Shown: positions 36,594-45,969 of the stretch, piece after piece | Numbering within the stretch: position 1 is the first letter of the stretch | Layout: each line of letters opens with the position of its first letter | Origin: Desulfonatronovibrio hydrogenovorans DSM 9292 | GTDB lineage: Bacteria; Desulfobacterota; Desulfovibrionia; Desulfovibrionales; Desulfonatronovibrionaceae | Length of the DNA stretch: 64,000 bases | Reading direction: 5' to 3' | Assembly: GCF_000686525.1 (NCBI RefSeq) | Contig: NZ_JMKT01000010.1 | Coordinates: forward strand, 220,609-284,608 | Notes under the pieces: model-generated | What the model saw: the letters and a program-made list of their open reading frames with translations, nothing else | What the model was told of the DNA's origin: nothing | Databases searched by the model: none | Made by a program: the position numbers and the translations under genes

Positions 36594-39198
36594 AACAAGA
36601 GTCAGGGAGCTTTCCCAAGAGCTGGGTATCTCCAATAAAGAGCTCATCCAGCTTCTCAGGGAGTTGAATATCTCGGTCAAGAGCCACATGAGCAGTCTGG
36701 AAGATGAGCAGGTGGCCATGGTCCGGGAAAAACACGCTTCAGCCTCTCTGGAAAAGGTTACCCAGAAGGTGGCCAAGACCGGTGTCATTGTCAGAAGAAG
36801 GAAAAAAGTTGTTGAAAAGAAGCCAGAACCAGCCCCTGAACCCCAAGAGGCTCAGAAAAAAGACGCTGAGCAGGTTGAGGTGAAGCCGGCAGCTCAGGTG
36901 GAGGGTGCTGATCCAGAACCAGTCAAAACTGCCCCCCAGGAAGAGCAAACCCCTGAAGCAGATACCAAGGTGGAATCCCCAGACAAAACCCCGGTAGCAG
37001 ATGAATCCGTGCCTGAAGATCAACCCCTGGTCCTGGACCAGGAAAAAACTCCGGAAAAGAAAACCCTCAGAAAGTCCGGAAAAAAGCCTGCTGAAGCCAA
37101 GGTCAGGATCATATCCAAGCCTGAACCTGCACCTGAACCCCAAGAATCTGGATCTGCCTTGATCCAGGAACCTGTTATGCCAGCAACCCCGGCAGCAGCG
37201 GAAGAAGATGAGTCAAAAGACTCCAAGAAAAAGCGCAAAAAGAAAAAAGGCAAGAAAGACAAGCGGGTTGTGGACTTCAAGGAATATTACCAGGACAGCC
37301 AGGAATCCAAAAAGGCAGCCATAAGCTTCAAGAAAAAGAAATCCACAGCGGTGGCCGACAAGACCGGTGGAAAAGTCAAGCTGCTTAAAGAGAAAAAAGA
37401 TAAACTTGAAGAACAAGCCAAGGCCCAGCAGCCGGTAAAGACTTCCAAGAAAAAAATCAAAATCGACGAGGCCATCCGGGTGGCCGATCTGGCCAAACAG
37501 ATGGGCATCAAGGCTCAGGATCTCATCAAGACCCTCCTGGGGCTGGGGATCATGGCCACTATCAACCAGTCCGTTGACCTGGACACTGCGGCCATCATTG
37601 CAGCTGAATACGGCTATGAGGTGGAAAAAACTGGTTTTTCAGAAGAGGAATTCATACTCCCCAAAGAAAAAGATGAGGCCAAGGATCTCAAGCCCAGGTC
37701 TCCGGTGGTTACCATCATGGGGCACGTTGACCACGGCAAAACCTCACTGCTTGACGCTATCCGCAAATCCAAAATCGCTTCAGGCGAAGCCGGGGGGATT
37801 ACTCAGCATATCGGGGCTTACTACGTGAGCACCCCAAGAGGAGATCTGGTCTTTCTGGACACTCCCGGCCATGAAGCGTTTACCGCCATGCGGGCCAGAG
37901 GAGCCCAGGTCACTGACATCGTCATCCTGGTAGTAGCGGCTGATGACGGAGTCATGGACCAGACCAGAGAGGCGGTCAACCACTCCAAAGCGGCCCAGGT
38001 CCCCATCGTGGTCGCTGTCAACAAGATGGACAAGGAAGGAGCCAATCCTGACCGGGTTAAACGTGAACTGGCCGAACTCGGTCTGGTGCCTGAGGAATGG
38101 GGCGGAGACACCATATATACCGAAGTTTCTGCCAAGAACAAGACTGGCATAGACGGACTGCTGGAATTGGTGGTCCTTCAATCCGAAGTCCTGGAACTCA
38201 AGGCCAATCCAGACAAAAATGCCATTGGGCACATTGTTGAGGCCAGGCTGGATAAAGGTCGGGGTGCCATCGGCACCCTGCTGGTTCAGGCCGGAACCCT
38301 GAAACAGGGAGACCCTTTTGTTTGCGGACTTTATCACGGTAAAGTCAGGGCCATGTTCAATGACAAGGGTCAGAAGATCAGCACGGCTGGACCCTCAACT
38401 CCGGTGGAAGTCCAGGGGTTTGAAGGCGTACCAGAGGCTGGAGATGAATTTGTGGTGGTCAAAGATGACAAGATCGCCCGAAAGATTGCAGATACCAGGC
38501 AAACCAAGCAAAGGGAAAAAGACCTGGCCAAAGAGTCCAAGATCACTCTGGAAAGCTTCCTTGCTTCCAAGGCTGACGGTGAAGTACTCAATCTCAACTT
38601 AGTTCTCAAGGCCGACGTTCAGGGCTCCCTTGAGGCCATCTCTGAAGCCCTGCATAAGCAATCCACAGATGCGGTCAAGATCAATATAATCCACGCTGGG
38701 GCAGGGGCTATTTCAGAGTCAGACATCCTGCTTGCTTCTGCTTCATCCGCCATTATCATCGGGTTCAATGTCCGGCCTACTGCCAGGGTAAAGGATGTGG
38801 CGGAACAGGAAAATGTGGAGATCAGATTTTATGACATTATCTACAACCTGGTCAACGACATCAAAGATGCCATGGCCGGGATGCTCGCGCCCATTATTAA
38901 GGAGCAGTACCTGGGCCAGGCTGAAGTACTCCAGACTTTCAGCGTCCCCAAGGTGGGAACGGTTGCAGGCTGCATGATCTCTGATGGCAAGCTTACCCGC
39001 AATGCCAAGGTCAGGCTTTTGAGGGACGGGGTCGTCATCTACACTGGCAAGCTGAGTTCCCTGAAAAGATTCAAGGAGGATGTCAAGGAAGTCACCAAGG
39101 GCTACGAATGTGGGGCCGGGCTTGAAAATTACAATGACCTCAAGATCGGAGACATAATTGAAGCCTTTGAAGAGGTGGAAGAAAAGGCAACTCTTTAA
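36583..39198 (+). CDS. infB: Translation initiation factor IF-2
   Basis: An 871-residue GTPase that places initiator tRNA on the 30S subunit. Residues 1-50 form the IF2_N fold ([20 protein letters not shown]), followed by a long charged Glu/Pro/Lys-rich linker (about 65-290), a second IF2_N-like region ([20 protein letters not shown]), and the G domain with GHVDHGKTS (about 379), DTPGHEAF and NKMDKEG. The C-terminal domains II-IV end at 871. GGGGGTA lies before the ATG inside ylxR. The linker varies freely in this family. Confidence 0.97.
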   Translation: MSNKTRVRELSQELGISNKELIQLLRELNISVKSHMSSLEDEQVAMVREKHASASLEKVTQKVAKTGVIVRRRKKVVEKKPEPAPEPQEAQKKDAEQVEVKPAAQVEGADPEPVKTAPQEEQTPEADTKVESPDKTPVADESVPEDQPLVLDQEKTPEKKTLRKSGKKPAEAKVRIISKPEPAPEPQESGSALIQEPVMPATPAAAEEDESKDSKKKRKKKKGKKDKRVVDFKEYYQDSQESKKAAISFKKKKSTAVADKTGGKVKLLKEKKDKLEEQAKAQQPVKTSKKKIKIDEAIRVADLAKQMGIKAQDLIKTLLGLGIMATINQSVDLDTAAIIAAEYGYEVEKTGFSEEEFILPKEKDEAKDLKPRSPVVTIMGHVDHGKTSLLDAIRKSKIASGEAGGITQHIGAYYVSTPRGDLVFLDTPGHEAFTAMRARGAQVTDIVILVVAADDGVMDQTREAVNHSKAAQVPIVVAVNKMDKEGANPDRVKRELAELGLVPEEWGGDTIYTEVSAKNKTGIDGLLELVVLQSEVLELKANPDKNAIGHIVEARLDKGRGAIGTLLVQAGTLKQGDPFVCGLYHGKVRAMFNDKGQKISTAGPSTPVEVQGFEGVPEAGDEFVVVKDDKIARKIADTRQTKQREKDLAKESKITLESFLASKADGEVLNLNLVLKADVQGSLEAISEALHKQSTDAVKINIIHAGAGAISESDILLASASSAIIIGFNVRPTARVKDVAEQENVEIRFYDIIYNLVNDIKDAMAGMLAPIIKEQYLGQAEVLQTFSVPKVGTVAGCMISDGKLTRNAKVRLLRDGVVIYTGKLSSLKRFKEDVKEVTKGYECGAGLENYNDLKIGDIIEAFEEVEEKATL

Positions 39199-39235
39199 TC
39201 TCCTGACTCCAACTGGTTAACTGCATTTCATTACT

Positions 39236-39255
39236 CCTTCCGGCTGGCCGGAGGG
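39236..39255 (+). promoter_or_regulatory. Short hairpin between infB and ylxP
   Basis: CCTTCCGGC and GCCGGAGGG can pair over about eight positions with one G-U pair and a tight loop. No T run follows. It may be a processing or stability element in the long operon transcript. Confidence 0.35.
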
Positions 39256-39280
39256 GTGATGAAGATAAAGCCAGAATATA

Positions 39281-39568
39281 ATGCTCATAGGAATCTTACA
39301 AATAAACTTCCGGTTGCACGGGATAACATCCCTCAAGACCAAGAGAAAGATCAGCAATAGCCTCAAACAGAAGCTTAAAAACAAATTCAACGTGGCTGTT
39401 GCTGAAATAGGTTACCAGGACAACCTGAACCACCTGCAGATCGGAATGGTTACTCTGGCCAACCAGAAAAACAGGGTCGAAGAGATCCTGGGTAAGGCTC
39501 TGGCCATGGTAGAGGCTGTAAGTACCGATGAAATCATTGATGTAACCACCGATATTTTCGGAGCCTGA
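39281..39568 (+). CDS. ylxP: YlxP-like protein (DUF503)
   Basis: A 95-residue protein of the DUF503 family, with the ferredoxin-like pattern MLIGILQINFRLHGITSLKT and KNKFNVAVAEIGYQDNLN. It often sits between infB and rbfA, as here, and is presumed to act in ribosome assembly, without proof. The stop is one base before rbfA. The ribosome-binding site is weak. Confidence 0.88.
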   Translation: MLIGILQINFRLHGITSLKTKRKISNSLKQKLKNKFNVAVAEIGYQDNLNHLQIGMVTLANQKNRVEEILGKALAMVEAVSTDEIIDVTTDIFGA

Positions 39569-39569
39569 T

Positions 39570-39896
39570 ATGCGACGCTCATCAACAAGACGTTCATCAA
39601 GAATGGCTGACGAGATCATGCGTGAACTGGGCAGAGTTATTGTCCGGGAAACCCAGGATCCCCGGCTTGAGTTCTTGACCATTACCGGAGTCCGTCTGAA
39701 CAAGGATTTCAGCATTGCTGAAATCCTTTACACTCATTACCAGGGCCAGTCCAAAGAACTGGATCAGAGTCTGGAAAAGGCTAAAGGTTTTTTCCGGACG
39801 GCTCTGGGCAAAAATCTCAAGCTGCGCTATGTACCTGAGCTGAGATTTGTATGGGATAGCTTTGTCCAAGAGATGGTGTACGATGGAAAGCCTTGA
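39570..39896 (+). CDS. rbfA: Ribosome-binding factor A
   Basis: A 108-residue KH-like protein that binds 30S subunits and helps 16S rRNA 5'-end maturation. Recognisable by MADEIMRELGRVIVRETQDP, LEFLTITGVRLNKDF and the end RYVPELRFVWDS. It starts one base after ylxP and overlaps the DHH gene by 14 bases, giving tight coupling. Confidence 0.93.
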   Translation: MRRSSTRRSSRMADEIMRELGRVIVRETQDPRLEFLTITGVRLNKDFSIAEILYTHYQGQSKELDQSLEKAKGFFRTALGKNLKLRYVPELRFVWDSFVQEMVYDGKP

Positions 39897-40842
39897 TCGA
39901 ATCGCCGAGATCCTTGAGTCAGAAGATGACTTTTTGATAACCTCACATGTCAACCCGGATGGCGATGCCGTGGGTTCCATGGCTGGGATTGGACACCTTC
40001 TGGCCAGACTGGGCAAAAGAATTTCCATTTTCTGCGAAAGCCCAGTCCCGGAAAAATTCAGCTGGGTGGATATGCCTGCCAAGGTCCAGCATGAGTATGA
40101 ACCCGGCAGGCACTCTTGGATAATCATGCTTGATTGCGGAGACATCCAGCGCTCAGGCAGGATGATTCCCGGCAAAAACATTGAACCCATAATCAACATT
40201 GATCACCATTCAGGAAATCCCGGATTCGGAGCAATCAACTGGATAGATACTGCTTCATCATCTGTTGGAGAGATGGTGGGCCGTCTGGCCGACAGGCTGG
40301 GTATAGATCTGTCTGGTCCAATGGCTGAGGGAATATATCTGGCCCTGGTCTCAGACACAGGTTTTTTCAGCTTCGGCAATACCACTGACAAGGCCCTGGA
40401 TCTTTCAGCCAGACTGGTACGCAACGGTATCAAGCCAGGTGAAATAAACCCCAGAATCCTGAACCAATGGACCATAGGCAGGCTCCATCTGCACGGCATG
40501 GCCATGCAAAGGGCCTCATTTCATCTAAACGGGCAGCTGGGTATTATCTCGGTTTCCAGAAAGATGCTGGAAGAGACCGGGGCCAGCCCGGACGACTGCG
40601 AAGGACTGGTCAATACTTTACGGAACGTCAAAACCGTAAGAGTTGCCGTATCCCTGCGCGAAGATGATCCGGGCAGGATCAAATTCAGCCTGCGTTCCAA
40701 AGGAGATATCAATGTGCAGGTCATGGCCGGGGAACTCGGCGGAGGCGGCCATAAAAATGCCTCCGGAGGTATATTAGAAGGCGACATGGACCAGGCCAGG
40801 CAGATGCTGCTCAATACTGTTTCCAGCCACCTCGCATCATGA
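39883..40842 (+). CDS. nrnA: DHH-family phosphoesterase (NrnA/oligoribonuclease type)
   Basis: A 319-residue DHH/DHHA1 protein. Metal-binding motifs are in order: HVNPDGDAVGS, a later LDCGD, and DHHSGNPGFG; the C-terminal DHHA1 domain shows GGGGHKNASGG. In its class NrnA-type enzymes degrade short RNA oligonucleotides and dephosphorylate pAp. ATG 39883 overlaps the end of rbfA; the frame extends upstream but lacks conserved sequence. It overlaps truB by four bases (ATGA). Confidence 0.93.
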   Translation: MESLDRIAEILESEDDFLITSHVNPDGDAVGSMAGIGHLLARLGKRISIFCESPVPEKFSWVDMPAKVQHEYEPGRHSWIIMLDCGDIQRSGRMIPGKNIEPIINIDHHSGNPGFGAINWIDTASSSVGEMVGRLADRLGIDLSGPMAEGIYLALVSDTGFFSFGNTTDKALDLSARLVRNGIKPGEINPRILNQWTIGRLHLHGMAMQRASFHLNGQLGIISVSRKMLEETGASPDDCEGLVNTLRNVKTVRVAVSLREDDPGRIKFSLRSKGDINVQVMAGELGGGGHKNASGGILEGDMDQARQMLLNTVSSHLAS

Positions 40843-41741
40843 ATGACGGAATAATTATTATTAACAAGCCCCATGGCCCCACATCGGCTGACTGTCTGAA
40901 CAGGATCAAAAGAAAATTCAGGATTAGAAAAATCGGACATGCAGGAACCCTGGATCCCATGGCCACCGGGGTGTTGGTGGTTCTCCTGGGGCAGGCCACC
41001 AAGCTGGCCGACTATATCATGGAGGGACAAAAAACTTACAAAGGGACCTTGCGGCTGGGTCTGGAAACAGATACCTACGACATTCAGGGCCAGGTCATTC
41101 AAGAATTTGACCTGTCCGGGATCACCAGGACCGATATTGCCAGAGAAATTGCCCAATGGGAAAACCAGACTTCCCAGGAGGTACCTCCGGTATCAGCAGC
41201 CAAACACAAGGGCAGGCCTCTTTATGCCCTGCAAAGGGCTGGACAAACGGTCCCGGTCAAGATTAAGAAAATAAGAGTTTTCAGGGCGGAGGCCATTGAA
41301 GTGGACATCCCCCTGACAAGTTTCCGGATTACCTGCTCAGCTGGCACCTATGTACGTTCCCTGGCCCACAGCCTGGGGAGACGACTTGGATGCGGAGCTG
41401 TGCTTACGGAATTAATCCGGGAACAAAGTCACCCCTTTGACCTGGACAAGGCCGTTGAACTGGATCTGCTGCTTAAAAGCGACAGCTGGCAGAAATTTTC
41501 CCTGCCCATCTCCAGAGCTCTGGCCCACTGGCCAAGGCTGGTTCTGGATCAGGAACTTCAGGAGTATGTCAGGAACGGCAGACCCTTGGATCCAGATCTT
41601 TTTCCAGGAGTTCAACCGGACAAAAACGGCATGGCCTTGATGACTTCCAAAGACGGAACACCGGAAGCTCTGGCCAGACTGGAACCCGGCAAGGGGGACA
41701 AACATGTGTGGACCGTGAAACGCGGTCTGTGGACCAATTAA
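40839..41741 (+). CDS. truB: tRNA pseudouridine(55) synthase TruB
   Basis: A 300-residue enzyme that makes pseudouridine 55 in the T loop of tRNAs. The catalytic Asp39 lies in GHAGTLDPMATGVL; KTYKGTLRLGLETDTYDIQG and the CSAGTYVRSLAHSLG motif follow. It is coupled to the DHH gene by ATGA overlap and is followed by rpsO. The C-terminal end has the extra PUA-like extension. Confidence 0.95.
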   Translation: MNDGIIIINKPHGPTSADCLNRIKRKFRIRKIGHAGTLDPMATGVLVVLLGQATKLADYIMEGQKTYKGTLRLGLETDTYDIQGQVIQEFDLSGITRTDIAREIAQWENQTSQEVPPVSAAKHKGRPLYALQRAGQTVPVKIKKIRVFRAEAIEVDIPLTSFRITCSAGTYVRSLAHSLGRRLGCGAVLTELIREQSHPFDLDKAVELDLLLKSDSWQKFSLPISRALAHWPRLVLDQELQEYVRNGRPLDPDLFPGVQPDKNGMALMTSKDGTPEALARLEPGKGDKHVWTVKRGLWTN

Positions 41742-41771
41742 ATTCGACATTCTATCAAGGAGGATATCGCT

Positions 41772-42041
41772 GTGGTCATGAATCCCGATGAAAAGGCCAA
41801 GGTTATTGAGGAGTACAAAAAACACAACAACGACACTGGTTCGCCGGAAGTACAAATAGCCCTGCTGACCGAAAGGATCAAGTATCTTACTGATCACTTC
41901 AAGATGCACAAAAAGGACTTCCACTCCAGGACCGGGCTGCTCAAGTTAGTGGGCAGGAGAAGAAACCTGCTCAACTATCTTAAGAAAAAAGATATTGAAA
42001 GATATCGTGAGATCATTTCTCGTCTTGGCCTTAGAAAGTAA
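41772..42041 (+). CDS. rpsO: 30S ribosomal protein S15
   Basis: An 89-residue protein with the S15 signature [22 protein letters not shown] and [17 protein letters not shown]. The start is GTG 41772, eight bases after AAGGAGG; ATG 41778 is 14 bases away. It is set between truB and pnp, the same order as in E. coli. Confidence 0.95.
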   Translation: MVMNPDEKAKVIEEYKKHNNDTGSPEVQIALLTERIKYLTDHFKMHKKDFHSRTGLLKLVGRRRNLLNYLKKKDIERYREIISRLGLRK

Positions 42042-42051
42042 CATCCGTTTC

Positions 42052-42086
42052 AGGCGCAGGTGGTCACGCCAAGAGCACCTGCGCCT
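42052..42086 (+). promoter_or_regulatory. Perfect rpsO-pnp intercistronic hairpin
   Basis: An 11-bp perfect GC-rich stem (AGGCGCAGGTG and CACCTGCGCCT) with a 13-base loop and no strong T run after it. In E. coli the rpsO-pnp intergenic region holds the RNase III-processed stem through which PNPase controls its own synthesis. Position fits, but function here is inference. Confidence 0.65.
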
Positions 42087-42196
42087 TCCTCTGGTTCTGC
42101 CATTCTATCCGCACTGATGATCCGGATATGCACGGGGCTTGAATGCTCTGAGCTCAGGTCCCTCCAATTTTTTACAGTTTAAAGGAATACACAACA

Positions 42197-44404
42197 ATGG
42201 AAAACAAATTTGAAACAATCAAGGTTAATGCATCTGCCGGTGACTGCGAAATTACATTTGAAACCGGCAAGATGGCCAATCAGGCTGACGGATCAGTCGT
42301 GGTCCAGAGCGGGGACACCATAGTTCTGGTTACAGCCGTTACCCAGCCCATGCAGAACGATCCCGGATACTTCCCATTGACCGTGAACTACCAGGAAATG
42401 TCCTATGCTTCCGGCAGGATACCCGGAGGATACTTCAAAAGAGAAATCGGTAGACCCAGTGACCGGGAAACCCTCACTTCCAGGCTTATAGACCGGCCCA
42501 TCCGTCCTCTTTTTCCAGGCGAGTTCAGGCAGGAGGTACAGGTTATTGCTACGGTTCTTTCAGCTGATCCCCAGAACGATCCGGATATCCTGGCCATCAG
42601 CGGGGCCTCTGCAGCTCTGCATATCTCCAAGATCCCTTTTTCCGGCCCAATTGCAGGGGCCAGGATCGGGTATATTGATGGTGAGTTCGTTATCAATCCC
42701 AGTGAAAAGCTTCTGGAGCAGAGCGATTTAAACCTTGTTGTCGCAGCTACCAGGGATGGAGTAGTCATGGTGGAAGGTTTCACTGATTTTCTGCCGGAAA
42801 AATTGATTGCCGAAGCCATCAACTGGGGACAGAAACAAATCATGCCCATCATTGAGGCTCAGGAAAAACTGCGTGAAGTGTGTGGAAAAGAAAAGATACT
42901 GGTTGAGCCAAAGCCTGACAATGATCCTGTTCTTGAAAAAATGGTCTCTGATCTGGCTGCTGATGACCTTTCCAGGGTTCTTTTCATTCCATCCAAAATG
43001 GAACGCAAAGAAGCCAAAAGAGAAGTGATGAGCAGAGTTCAGGAATCCCTGGCCCAGAACTTGACTGAAGAACCGGAAAATCTGGTCAAAGCTCTTAAGA
43101 TTCTCGAAGAGCTAGAAAAGAATATTGTCAGAGAAAAAATTCTTAGGACAAAAACCAGAATCGATGGGCGGGACCTGACAACAGTCAGGCCATTGACCAT
43201 GGAAATCGGCATGCTGCCCAGGACTCATGGCTCTGCAATCTTTGCCAGAGGGGAAACCAAGTCCCTTTGTGTAACCACCCTTGGCAGCAGTTCCGATGAA
43301 CAACGCATTGAAACCCTGGCTGGGGACAGCAGTAAGCGGTTCATGCTTCATTACAACTTTCCCCCTTATTGCGTTGGTGAGACTAAATTCCTGAGAGGAC
43401 CTTCCAGAAGAGAAATTGGCCATGGTATGCTGGCTGAAAGGGCTTTGACCCCGGTCCTGCCTCAGGCTGAAGACTTTCCCTTTACTATCCGCATTGTTTC
43501 CGAGGTCCTGGAAAGCAATGGTTCTTCCTCCATGGCCACCGTATGCGGTGGCACATTATGCCTTATGGATGCTGGGGTACCAATTTCCGAGCCTGTTGCC
43601 GGGATAGCCATGGGGCTGATCAAAGAAGGAGAGGAATACCTGGTCCTCACAGACATCCTGGGTGATGAAGACCATCTTGGGGACATGGATTTCAAGATCG
43701 CAGGCACTTATGAAGGGGTCACTGCGGTTCAGATGGACATAAAGATCCCGGGGATACCCATGGAAGTGATGTACAAAGCCCTTGAACAGGCCAGCGCAGC
43801 TAAAAAAACCATTCTTGACTCCATGAACCAGGTCATTGACAAGCCCAGGTCCGAGCTTTCCAAATACGCTCCCAAAACAGAGGTAGTTTATGTGGATACG
43901 GACAAGATCAAGGACGTCATCGGGCCTTCAGGGAAAAACATCAAAGCCATTACCGCAGAAACTGGATCCTCCATTGACATTGAAGACTCCGGAAAAATAA
44001 CCGTTTTTTCACCGACCCAGGAGATACTTGAAAAAACCAAGGAAATGATCCTGTTCTTCAATCAGAAAGCTGAGCTTGGCAAAGATTATGAGGGTGAAGT
44101 TAAAAGAATTCTTGACTTCGGTGCTGTGGTCGAAATCCTGCCCGGAGTTGACGGTCTGGTCCATATCTCTCAGCTTGACACCAAACGGGTGGAAAAAATC
44201 AGTGATGTGGTCAAAATTGGTGACACCATCAAGGTAAAGGTCATTGAGATTGGAGACCGGGGCAAGGTCCGTCTCAGCCGAATGGCGGTAATCATGGAGG
44301 AAAACGGAGAAAAATTCGACCTTGAATCAGCCGCCTTCAAGCCCGGGCCAAGGGGACGGGGTGGTGACAGCAGGAAGCCCAGGGGAGGCGGAAGAAACCG
44401 CTAA
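42197..44404 (+). CDS. pnp: Polyribonucleotide nucleotidyltransferase (PNPase)
   Basis: A 735-residue phosphorolytic 3'-5' exoribonuclease. Two RNase PH-like domains (about 10-220 and 310-540, with GDEDHLGDMDFKIAGT near the active site) flank a helical linker, then KH (about 555-615; VIGPSGKNIKAITAETG), S1 (about 620-690) and a Gly/Arg-rich tail. AAAGGA lies before the ATG. A hairpin in the 5' leader could mediate autoregulation. Confidence 0.97.
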   Translation: MENKFETIKVNASAGDCEITFETGKMANQADGSVVVQSGDTIVLVTAVTQPMQNDPGYFPLTVNYQEMSYASGRIPGGYFKREIGRPSDRETLTSRLIDRPIRPLFPGEFRQEVQVIATVLSADPQNDPDILAISGASAALHISKIPFSGPIAGARIGYIDGEFVINPSEKLLEQSDLNLVVAATRDGVVMVEGFTDFLPEKLIAEAINWGQKQIMPIIEAQEKLREVCGKEKILVEPKPDNDPVLEKMVSDLAADDLSRVLFIPSKMERKEAKREVMSRVQESLAQNLTEEPENLVKALKILEELEKNIVREKILRTKTRIDGRDLTTVRPLTMEIGMLPRTHGSAIFARGETKSLCVTTLGSSSDEQRIETLAGDSSKRFMLHYNFPPYCVGETKFLRGPSRREIGHGMLAERALTPVLPQAEDFPFTIRIVSEVLESNGSSSMATVCGGTLCLMDAGVPISEPVAGIAMGLIKEGEEYLVLTDILGDEDHLGDMDFKIAGTYEGVTAVQMDIKIPGIPMEVMYKALEQASAAKKTILDSMNQVIDKPRSELSKYAPKTEVVYVDTDKIKDVIGPSGKNIKAITAETGSSIDIEDSGKITVFSPTQEILEKTKEMILFFNQKAELGKDYEGEVKRILDFGAVVEILPGVDGLVHISQLDTKRVEKISDVVKIGDTIKVKVIEIGDRGKVRLSRMAVIMEENGEKFDLESAAFKPGPRGRGGDSRKPRGGGRNR

Positions 44405-44420
44405 GCCTTTAGACCCATCA

Positions 44421-44452
44421 GGTCTTGTGCCGCTTATAAGCGGCACAAGACC
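44421..44452. terminator. Perfect 32-base palindrome between pnp and lipA
   Basis: A fully self-complementary sequence: left arm GGTCTTGTGCCGCTTA, right arm its exact complement. It lies between convergent pnp (stop at 44404) and lipA (stop at 44455). On the plus strand GTTTAAATTG follows, giving only three T in a row. Most likely a bidirectional terminator; the centre has no loop, so in RNA it would fold with a small tetraloop. Confidence 0.75.
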
Positions 44453-44454
44453 GT

Positions 44455-45324
44455 TTAAATTGTTCCACAGGTCTGCTTGTCAGCGTGATAGCTGCTCCGG
44501 ACAAAAGGACCGCAGAACATCTCAAGCCCTGCTTCCCGGCCTGCCCGTGCATAGTATGCAAATGTCTCCGGATCTACGTAGCGGTCCACAGGCCGATTCA
44601 TCTTTGCAGGCCTCAAATACTGACCTATGGTCATGACCTGACCTCCGCAGGCCTGAACATCCTTGATCACTTCTAAGACTTGCTCATCCTTTTCTCCAAG
44701 ACCCACCATCATTCCGGTTTTAACCCTGACCTGAGGCGCAAATTTTGCTGCCCGTTCTAAAATACCAAGGCTCAGCCTATAATCGGCATGAGGACGAACA
44801 CTGGAATACAGATGCCGGACAGTTTCAATATTGTGTCCCAGCACGTCAGGACTGCTGTCCAGTACAGCATCCAAGGCCTCAGTGCTTCCCTGAAAATCCG
44901 GAATCAGGACTTCCAGGATTGAATCTGGATGATCTGCTCTAAGCCTCCTTAAAACCTTGACAAACTGTCTTGCCCCTCCATCAGCCAGATCGTCCCTGGT
45001 TACCGAGGTTATAACTATATGCTTGAGTCCCAGAACAGACACAGCCCTGGATATCCGTTCCGGTTCATCAGGACCGACAGGTTCGGGCCGTCCTTTTTCC
45101 ACACTGCAGAACAGGCATCTTCTTGTGCAGCTGGGACCAAGAATCAAAAAGGTAGCCACTTTACGGCTGAAGCATTCAAAAATATTGGGGCACTTGGCAC
45201 TCCTGCAGACAGTCTCCACATGCAATCTGTCAAGACTTTTCCTGACCCTGGCAAAATTGTCCGTTTCAGGCAGCTTTATCCTCAGCCAGTCAGGTTTTCC
45301 ATCAACCTGTTCTTTATAGCTCAT
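44455..45324 (-). CDS. lipA: Lipoyl synthase LipA
   Basis: A 289-residue radical-SAM enzyme that inserts two sulfurs into octanoyl groups. Both clusters are visible: C-x4-C-x5-C (CRSAKCPNIFEC) for the auxiliary cluster and C-x3-C-x2-C (CTRRCLFC) for SAM. ATG 45324 is used; a TTG five codons upstream is possible. It lies 18 bases downstream of lipB on the same strand. Together they build lipoate on 2-oxoacid dehydrogenases or the glycine cleavage H protein. Confidence 0.95.
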   Translation of the reverse strand: MSYKEQVDGKPDWLRIKLPETDNFARVRKSLDRLHVETVCRSAKCPNIFECFSRKVATFLILGPSCTRRCLFCSVEKGRPEPVGPDEPERISRAVSVLGLKHIVITSVTRDDLADGGARQFVKVLRRLRADHPDSILEVLIPDFQGSTEALDAVLDSSPDVLGHNIETVRHLYSSVRPHADYRLSLGILERAAKFAPQVRVKTGMMVGLGEKDEQVLEVIKDVQACGGQVMTIGQYLRPAKMNRPVDRYVDPETFAYYARAGREAGLEMFCGPFVRSSYHADKQTCGTI

Positions 45325-45342
45325 GGTTTGTCTATCCAATGC

Positions 45343-45969
45343 TTATTTCATAAAAATATTCTTCATGGCAGAGGCAGCATCATTTTTAACAGTGGCCATG
45401 TCCGGATGACAACTGTCAAGCTCCAGATGGACTGAAGTCGTCTTTCCCCCGCTCACCCCACAGGGGTTGATCAGCTCGAACAACTCCAGATCCCGGAAGA
45501 TATTCAGGGCCAGACCATGATAGGTAGTCCATTTCTTTACGCCAATACCCGTAGATGCGATTTTGCGATCCTGAACAAAGACACCTGATCGGCCTTCTTT
45601 CCTGACAGCCTTAATTCCATAACAGGCAAGAGTAGTTATCACTGCCGACTCCAGGTTCAGGAAAAACTGTTTAAGTCCGCCGGGTTGTTTTTCAATTCTC
45701 AAAATGGGGTAGATCACCAGCTGACCAGGAAAATGACAGGTTATATCCCCTCCCCTGGATGTCTTGACCAGATCCACTCCCCTGGCCTGCAACTCCTTTT
45801 CAGTCACCAGCAGGTTGGCTGCAGTCCGGTTTCTGCCAAGGGTTATCACTGGATAATGCTCCAGCAGAAAGACCCGCTCCGCCCCCCCGTCAACTACCTC
45901 TTTAAGAGCCTCAAGCTGGATCTGGAAGGCTTCATTATAGTCCATCAGTCCAAGATCAATAAAAATCAT
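45343..45969 (-). CDS. lipB: Octanoyltransferase LipB
   Basis: A 208-residue enzyme that transfers octanoate from acyl-ACP to lipoyl domains. The signatures are TSRGGDITCHFPGQLVIYPI, KIASTGIGVKKW with the catalytic Lys, and NPCGVSGGKTTS with the catalytic Cys. Its ATG overlaps the stop of the upstream ASKHA gene (ATGA), and lipA follows 18 bases later. Confidence 0.95.
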   Translation of the reverse strand: MIFIDLGLMDYNEAFQIQLEALKEVVDGGAERVFLLEHYPVITLGRNRTAANLLVTEKELQARGVDLVKTSRGGDITCHFPGQLVIYPILRIEKQPGGLKQFFLNLESAVITTLACYGIKAVRKEGRSGVFVQDRKIASTGIGVKKWTTYHGLALNIFRDLELFELINPCGVSGGKTTSVHLELDSCHPDMATVKNDAASAMKNIFMK

